This document shows, piece after piece, positions 59,273 through 64,000 of a DNA stretch of 64,000 nt. This DNA comes from Pyrrhosoma nymphula (taxonomy: Eukaryota; Arthropoda; Insecta; Odonata; Coenagrionidae). Below the pieces are notes generated by a model, which searched no databases, was not told the origin of the DNA, and saw only the letters and a list, made by a program, of their open reading frames with translations. Location: assembly GCA_963573305.1 (NCBI GenBank), contig OY754332.1, positions 51,993,559-52,057,558 of the forward strand, written 5' to 3'. Within the stretch, counting starts at the first letter, position 1. Every line of letters starts with the position of its first letter. The position numbers and the translations under genes are program-made.

Positions 59273-59965
59273 GTCTAACGTAAGCAACCCTTTCTTTTCA
59301 TCTTGCATAATCTTTAAACCCAAGTATGTACTGGCCCTTCCAATATCCTTCATCTTGAAGTTTCTTGCTAAGTCTTCTTTAAGACTTGTAATTTCTTCTT
59401 CACAGGTTGCTAATATCAGTAGATCGTCTACATATAGTAGAATAAATAGTTTCCTGCTCCCCTTGATTTTTGTGCACAGGCAGTAGTCTGTTTTGGAACG
59501 TGTAAATCCTTGGTTCTCCATGTACGTATTGAATGTTTCATTCTAATACCTCTGGAACTTTTTCAACCCATACTTAAATTGATTTGTTAAGCTTTCCTAC
59601 TTTCCTAATTCCATCTGATATTTCAACAAATACATGATCTTGAATCTCAGCTTACAAGAAGGTGTTATAAACTTCCATTTGATATGCTGTCATCCCATAC
59701 TAATTTCTCACTGCCAGAAGAATTCTCAGTGTAGCTAGTTTGGCGACTGGTGCATAAATCTCTGAGTTGTCCAGCCCCGAGACCTCCTTTTGCTTGAAGC
59801 CTCTCGCCACCAGATTTGCTTTGTATTTCACTTTCCATTTCACCTTCTTCATCTCTCTTGTTACGAAAAACCCATGTACAGTCAATCACGTTTGCATCGT
59901 CTGGCCTGTTTACTTCAGTCCATGCATTGTTCTCCTTCAATGCTTATGAATTCCTCATCGACTGC
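59273..59965 (-). pseudogene. copia reverse transcriptase, N-terminal part
   Basis: On the minus strand: NAWTEVNRPDDANVIDCTWV, then in the next frame KYKANLVARGFKQKE and YAPVAKLATLRILLAV, typical of copia RT. The first catalytic motif reads HQMEVYNTFL-like, with E in place of the usual D. After frame breaks, MENQGFTRSKTDYCLCTKIK and LFILLYVDDLLIL carry the YVDD box. The frame reaches LTLDQSEY at 59272-59261, where the fold-back insertion begins. Confidence 0.88.
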
Positions 59966-60088
59966 AGTCTTGCACTCCTTCATTGTGATCGCTTCTTCAT
60001 GATTCATTTCTTCACTTTGGGCAAACATAGCTGAAAAACCTATTTTGTAGTCATCTAGCCTCTCTGGTTTCTTGATTTTACTTATATT

Positions 60089-60420
60089 TCATCTTGTATC
60101 AACATCATTTTCTATATTTTTGTTGATTGTAGTAACATCTGTTGTAGCGGATGATTTATCTGCATTGGCCTCTTTTTTTTGCTCTCGGGCGATTCTGGTG
60201 GTCCATATCCCCCTGCGATCCTGATAAGCTATTGGCTTGTCATATTTCTTCTTCAGCAAACTCCTGTTGAATAGATTGTTCTCTTTCTGGCTTGACAAGG
60301 TCATCATGAATAGTGCCTTCAAGTCCATTATTTGCTTCTTTTTACTTTCTTTAACTTCTGACTTCTTCCTGATCTCCATTTTCATCAATCTTGTCTTCTT
60401 TCCTCAGTGTCCTATATGGA
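60089..60420 (-). pseudogene. copia pol linker between integrase and RT
   Basis: A low-complexity, lysine-rich frame (MMKMEIRKKSEVKESKKKQI) between integrase and reverse transcriptase, consistent with the poorly conserved connector of copia polyproteins. It is not independently recognisable and was assigned from position. Confidence 0.5.
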
Positions 60421-60525
60421 CTGAAGGCTGCATCTCGGATGGTGTCAACTTCATTTTCTTTCTGGCAGAAGACTCTGTATCCTTTTGAGACATCACTGCT
60501 ACCCACAAATATGTCTTTTCTGCTT

Positions 60526-61602
60526 TTATAGTCCCATGTCTTTTATTTTTCTCTTAGGTATGTGGCGGTAGACTATCAAACCAAAAGTCTTCAGCTGCTT
60601 AAGGTCAGGTTTCTTTCCAAAGATAACTTCGTATGGCGATTTGTCCTCCTTTCCGGATGAACCACTTCTGTTAAGCAGATTAGCTGCAGTGTTGACTGCC
60701 TCTGCCCATAGCCTTTTATTAAGGCATTTTGCTGCAAGTATCGCTATAGCTGCCTCCACCACTGTTCTATTTTCACGCTCAATTTTACCGTTCTGCCCTG
60801 GGGTGTATTTTAATGTGAGCTGATGCTTAATCCCTCTCCTCTCAAACAATGCTTTCAAATTGCCATTAACAAATTCAGTCCCGTTGTTGGTGCAGAAAGC
60901 TTTGATTTTATTTCCTGTTTTATTTTCAAATCTGTTGATGAATACTTTTATCAATGTATGTACTTCAAACTTATTCTTCATAAAGTAAACAGTTTTTTAA
61001 CTTGAGGCATGATATTTCAGCAGAAGAAAGTATCGTGATCCTCCAACCGACTCCTCCTCCATAGGCCCACAAACATCTGCATGTATAAGTTCACCAATTT
61101 CCTCTGTCTTTGTTGTGCTGTTTCCAAAACTATCTTTTTGCAAATTTCTTTTTCTGCACGCATCACAGAAGAACTCTTTGTCTTCATAATCAATCTTCTC
61201 CTTTCTAAGTAATATTTTTACCTGTGCTATATTCAAGTGTCCCAGCCTTTCATGCCACTCCATCAAATTAGCTTTCTTCTCTCTGGCTATCAGAATAGTC
61301 CCATGCTTAAACTTCATCTTCATCCTGTACATGTTTCTATTTCTCTCTGCAATGGCACATATATCATTACTGTTATTCAGTACAGAACAACCAGTCTCAC
61401 TAACTTGAATATCAGTTAGTTCTTCGAAAGAGATAAACATGCGTTTTACATTCCAGTTGCTTTCCTCCTTTTTATTTGAATCTTTTCTACCCGACCCAAT
61501 TCTGAACCAACAATCCTTCATTACATGCCCCTTTTTCTCGCAATGGTAGCAAACTCTGTTCTTGCAATCCTTTTTAAAATGACCCAAAAAAATGCCACGC
61601 AC
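60526..61602 (-). pseudogene. copia gag-pol: zinc knuckle, GAG-pre-integrase, integrase core
   Basis: On the minus strand: zinc knuckle CYHCEKKGHVMKDCW (C-X2-C-X4-H-X4-C), then a short linker with no D(S/T)G protease motif, then GAG-pre-integrase WHERLGHLN...FFCDACRKR (HHCC-type zinc residues), and the integrase core. The first catalytic D is in HADVCGP. The second is replaced (CTNNGTEF where the family has DNGTEF). The E is present in NGKIERENRT. A frame break lies between 60981 and 60997. The jump from the zinc knuckle to SETGCSVL suggests that about 90 protease residues are deleted. Confidence 0.85.
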
Positions 61603-61920
61603 AAAACATTTAGTTTCTTCACTCGCAGTTCAGTGCCTTTCTGAGTACAATGTGGAACTTGGTTCACTTTGGTTCTACGCTGATTTGATTCTTTCTTCCT
61701 CAGTAATTAACTGGCTCACCATGTTATTTAATTTCTGTTCTTCAGCAGGAACGCTTTGCCACGCAGAAATAAAATGTTTAATTCCTCTGGAAGTGCCATA
61801 ATGATTTTTGCTTGAATTATTAGTTCTGATATATTTTCTCCTGCCTGCTTTAATTTATTTACAATTCCTTAAATTCTTGTGATGAATGATGCCATATTAT
61901 CTCTAACCTCAAATTTCAAG

Positions 61921-62240
61921 TTAAGAAACTTGCTGAAGCAGGTGCACGCTGACTTCTGACGTCTTTTGATGTACTGCTTTTAGCTTGGCCCACATTACTC
62001 CAGCTGTGTTGCAGCTCAGTAGATGTGTCATTGGACCTTCTTCAAGATGTGTAACTAGTATTTCTTGGGCCCTTACGTCGACTCCTTCCCACTTTCCTTT
62101 ATCCTTTTCATCTGCTGGAAAAGCTGAATTTAGGTTCACATGCTGAAAAAGTCCCTTAGACTTAAGTAAAATTGTTACCTGGAATTTTCTTAGCTCCCAG
62201 TTTTCTTCACCTTTTAGTTTTAATGCAAACTCAGCCGTCC
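61921..62240 (-). pseudogene. copia gag (UBN2-type) fragment
   Basis: The minus-strand frame starts with residues of KGEENWELRKFQVTILL type (the family F/L..G.NY..WKF...LL motif), then FQHVNLNSAFPADEKDKGKW, then THLEEGPMTHLLSCNTAGVM and W..L...HQ. This is the N-terminal half of the copia-type gag polypeptide. A start codon is not evident and the frame breaks near 61921; the stretch down to 61602 contains more gag in shifted frames. Confidence 0.8.
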
Positions 62241-62326
62241 TTTAAAGTTTTTTTTTAGCTCGACTTCTTGAAAAATATTTTACTTCCCACTGCAACGATC
62301 AATTCTTAACTCCTATTAGCTATTGT

Positions 62327-62340
62327 CTGGGCCCATAACC
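62327..62340 (-). promoter_or_regulatory. Primer-binding site for initiator tRNA-Met (internal type)
   Basis: GGTTATGGGCCCAG on the minus strand, directly after the 5' LTR. It is complementary to the internal CUGGGCCCAUAACC stretch around the anticodon stem of initiator tRNA-Met, the same half-tRNA primer used by Drosophila copia (established for that element). Confidence 0.88.
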
Positions 62341-62447
62341 TTTTACAGTTAAGTTTTACTAAGATTGTTGACTGATTACACAAAGCCCATTAAACATAAA
62401 TAGTTGCCCAGGCAACGCTGCTTCTGGTGCTTCAACTATTCTCAACA
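62341..62447 (-). repeat. 5' LTR of the copia element
   Basis: 107 bp, starting TGTTGAGAATAGTTGAAGCA on the minus strand and ending CTGTAAAA directly before the primer site. It aligns with 57921-58033 throughout (shared TTGAAGCACCAGAA, ATCAGTCAAC(A/G)ATCTTA), with about 80 percent identity by eye. The terminal CA seen in the other LTR is missing here. Confidence 0.88.
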
Positions 62448-62582
62448 TTGTTGTGTTGTTGTCAACATCGGCAACTTATGCATATGCTACAAAAATTTTT
62501 CTGGGGCCAATAGGTTACTTACAGCTTGAGAGGTAACCTTGGATTGTTGACAGTGTCATTTCTAAGAGCAGTCAGCCACATA

Positions 62583-63516
62583 CAGGGTCTGTCCCAAAAG
62601 TTCCGGTAATTTTTTTTTCATATTATATTTTAAATCATAACCTTACAATCTTTTTAAAAATTATCAAAGTACTCTCCTCCCAACTCGATGCACATTTTCC
62701 AATGCGTCACCTACACCTCTTGTAGACAAGCCATTGAAGCTTCTTTTAACCCCTCTAGAGTCCTGTGTTGCTGTCCTTTCAGAGTTCTTTTTATCTTGGG
62801 AAACAAAAAGAAGTTCAGTGGTGCCATTTCGGGGCTGTACTGCAGCTGGGGCAGCATTGCCACACCCATTGCAAAATTCAGGCTTGGGTCGTAGCGTTCG
62901 AGCAATTCCTGACACTTCAACAAGCGCTGTACCTTCATGTTGGTGGTGAGAACTTCCAGCTCCATCTTGGCACAGACCTTCCTCATGTCAAAATCCTGGT
63001 TAAAATGCGTTGAACAACTGATTTGGGCTCGCCACTTTCTTCGGCAAACATCCGGACACTCATTCGTTGATTGCTGTCCAAAAACTTTCGCACTTTTTCG
63101 ACCGTATCGTCAGTTTTTGCCATTGGCGGGCACCCCTGGTGCTCGTCATCATCGATGATCTCCCGACCATTCCAAAACCTCTTGTGCCATTCGAAAGTTC
63201 AGTTCTGTGACATTGCATCCTCCCCAAAGGCTTGCCTAAGCATTTTTAGCTGATCTGCACCATTTTTACCAAATTTAACACAAAATTAAATTGCATAACT
63301 CTGCTCCAAATTCTGCACCATTGTTTTTTCAACGAGGTTATGGTAACACACTTTGCCTGAAGCATGATCTTTACTCAACCACTGCCCGCAGGCGACTGCA
63401 GACAGTGGCATTCTCTAGCCAAGACCCCCACCCCTTTTTAGGTCGGGAGCTGCGCCAAGTAAGTGTACATGGCCGGTTGTGGAAATTCATTATTGGAACA
63501 TTTGGGACAGACCCTG
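62583..63516 (-). mobile_element. Internally deleted mariner element
   Basis: Ends CAGGGTCTGTCCCAAAAGTT (left) and, from the right, CAGGGTCTGTCCCAAATGTT are near-perfect inverted repeats, flanked by TA at 62581-62582 and 63517-63518. It is 934 bp, against about 1.3 kb for intact mariners. The transposase relic is on the minus strand. Confidence 0.92.
62664..63290 (-). pseudogene. mariner transposase, catalytic centre deleted
   Basis: On the minus strand the N-terminal part reads FCVKFGKNGADQLKMLRQAF, FEWHKRF and a REI.DDDE..G.P linker, all typical of mariner. After stops and shifts, MRKVCAKMELEVLTTN and LKCQELLERYDPS follow. The frame then jumps directly to YSPEMAPLNFFLFPKIKRTL. The segment with the first two catalytic acids (GDE and HDNAPAH boxes) is deleted, and the third (family APCDFFLFP) is N here. 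It is non-functional, with about 5 stops or frame breaks. Confidence 0.88.
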
Positions 63517-63518
63517 TA

Positions 63519-64000
63519 TTCTATTAGCTGAATATGATTAGGAAATAGTGGCTGTCTGAATGAATAGGAAATAATATGAAATGAATATGAATAGGAAAAA
63601 GTGGCTGTCTTCATAGTAGCCATGTTAAACTCACATAGAGTCTGTAGCTCACTTGCTATCCATCTATCAATATGTACATTATTGTCATGTCAAGTATATG
63701 CTTTCAGTACATGGCAGATGGTCGGCATTGGCAGGATTTCATTTGCAAAGCATTGATCTAGGAGATTGTATCTTTTCTGTTGGTAAATATTCGTTTTAGG
63801 TGTCATTTTTGGGGATAATTTTTTTGGGTGTAGTGCTTGAGGATAAGCGACAGATCAGCAGCCATTAAACATATCAATGCCAAATTCTTACCACAGGTTA
63901 GTCTAAGGTTTTTGATATGAGTGAGTAATGTTCCATCATCCTGGAATATGTTGGTGAGCCACCATAAGTTCATTTATTGGTAATTTAGTTTTTTGCCATG
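63519..64000. other. Window end, no recognised feature
   Basis: Short GAAT(A/G)GGAAATA-like direct repeats occur at 63533-63600 (AATATGAxTAGGAAA). No gene or element ends were recognised. Confidence 0.4.

Larger units (their letters stand above)
57921..62447 (-). mobile_element. Ty1/copia LTR retrotransposon with very short LTRs
   Basis: A minus-strand element bounded by related LTRs (62341-62447 and 57921-58033). Order in the transcript sense: LTR, primer site, gag, zinc knuckle, GAG-pre-integrase, integrase, reverse transcriptase, RNase H, polypurine tract, LTR. Integrase before RT is diagnostic of Ty1/copia. The reading frame is broken repeatedly, the protease is missing, and a 436-bp fold-back has inserted in the RT region. 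No clear 5-bp target duplication is seen at the ends (AAAGT against TTGTT). The element is about 4.5 kb, of which 0.45 kb is the insertion. Confidence 0.92.

Noticed and set aside
1..64000. CRISPR array, operon, phage or bacterial defence system
   Set aside because: No direct-repeat/spacer pattern, no ribosome-binding-site-spaced genes, and introns and eukaryotic transposons throughout; the tandem arrays have no unique spacers.

Overview
The window is eukaryotic and almost certainly arthropod, most likely insect. The DNA is AT-rich and dominated by transposable elements. The only host gene I recognise is a three-exon, minus-strand gene for a 178-residue PRA1-family protein (ARL6IP5/PRAF3, the jwa family), split over 19 kb from 55861 down to 36780. 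Its second intron is about 16.2 kb. I see no bacterial-type genes, operons or CRISPR arrays. All coordinates and alignments were read by eye.

Layout. 1-9.9 kb: AT-rich sequence with a hAT-type MITE (2732-3171, 8-bp target duplication), another non-autonomous element (7963-8849) and a dispersed repeat (about 9.1-9.5 kb). 9.95-10.44 kb: a CCTATAGG minisatellite. 10.73-13.57 kb: a fold-back Penelope-like element with 0.9-kb inverted arms around a broken reverse transcriptase/GIY-YIG gene, with a hammerhead-ribozyme motif in each arm. 16.8-17.1 and 20.6-21.3 kb: tandem repeats. 23.1 kb: an inverted tRNA-derived SINE. 25.87-28.73 kb: a complete Tigger/pogo transposon with TA target duplication and four in-frame stops. 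It sits inside a duplicated segment whose second copy (32.4-33.7 kb) keeps the empty site. 30.1-30.5 kb: a SINE carrying a 225-bp TTAA MITE.

Inside the big jwa intron: a decayed hammerhead-like fold-back (38.2 kb); a second pogo-type transposon (42430-46339) whose interior is five essentially identical 559-bp tandem units; and a 3.07-kb piggyBac (48174-51247) in a second copy of the 9.1-kb repeat, where the 9.1-kb copy is the empty site. A SINE and a small palindrome follow. Intron 1 holds a long hairpin (53.5 kb) and a well-formed hammerhead motif (54.4 kb).

57.9-62.4 kb: a Ty1/copia retrotransposon on the minus strand with unusually short LTRs of about 110 bp and a primer site matching the internal initiator-tRNA site used by Drosophila copia. 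A 436-bp hammerhead-bearing fold-back has inserted into its pol gene with a 12-bp target duplication. 62.58-63.52 kb: an internally deleted mariner.

The most unusual theme is a set of unrelated fold-back elements (10.7, 38.2, 58.8 kb, possibly 52.4 kb) in which each inverted arm carries a hammerhead-ribozyme core, intact or decayed, always reading outward. A single-copy hammerhead lies at 54.4 kb. The exact 559-bp array in the intron is the second striking structure.
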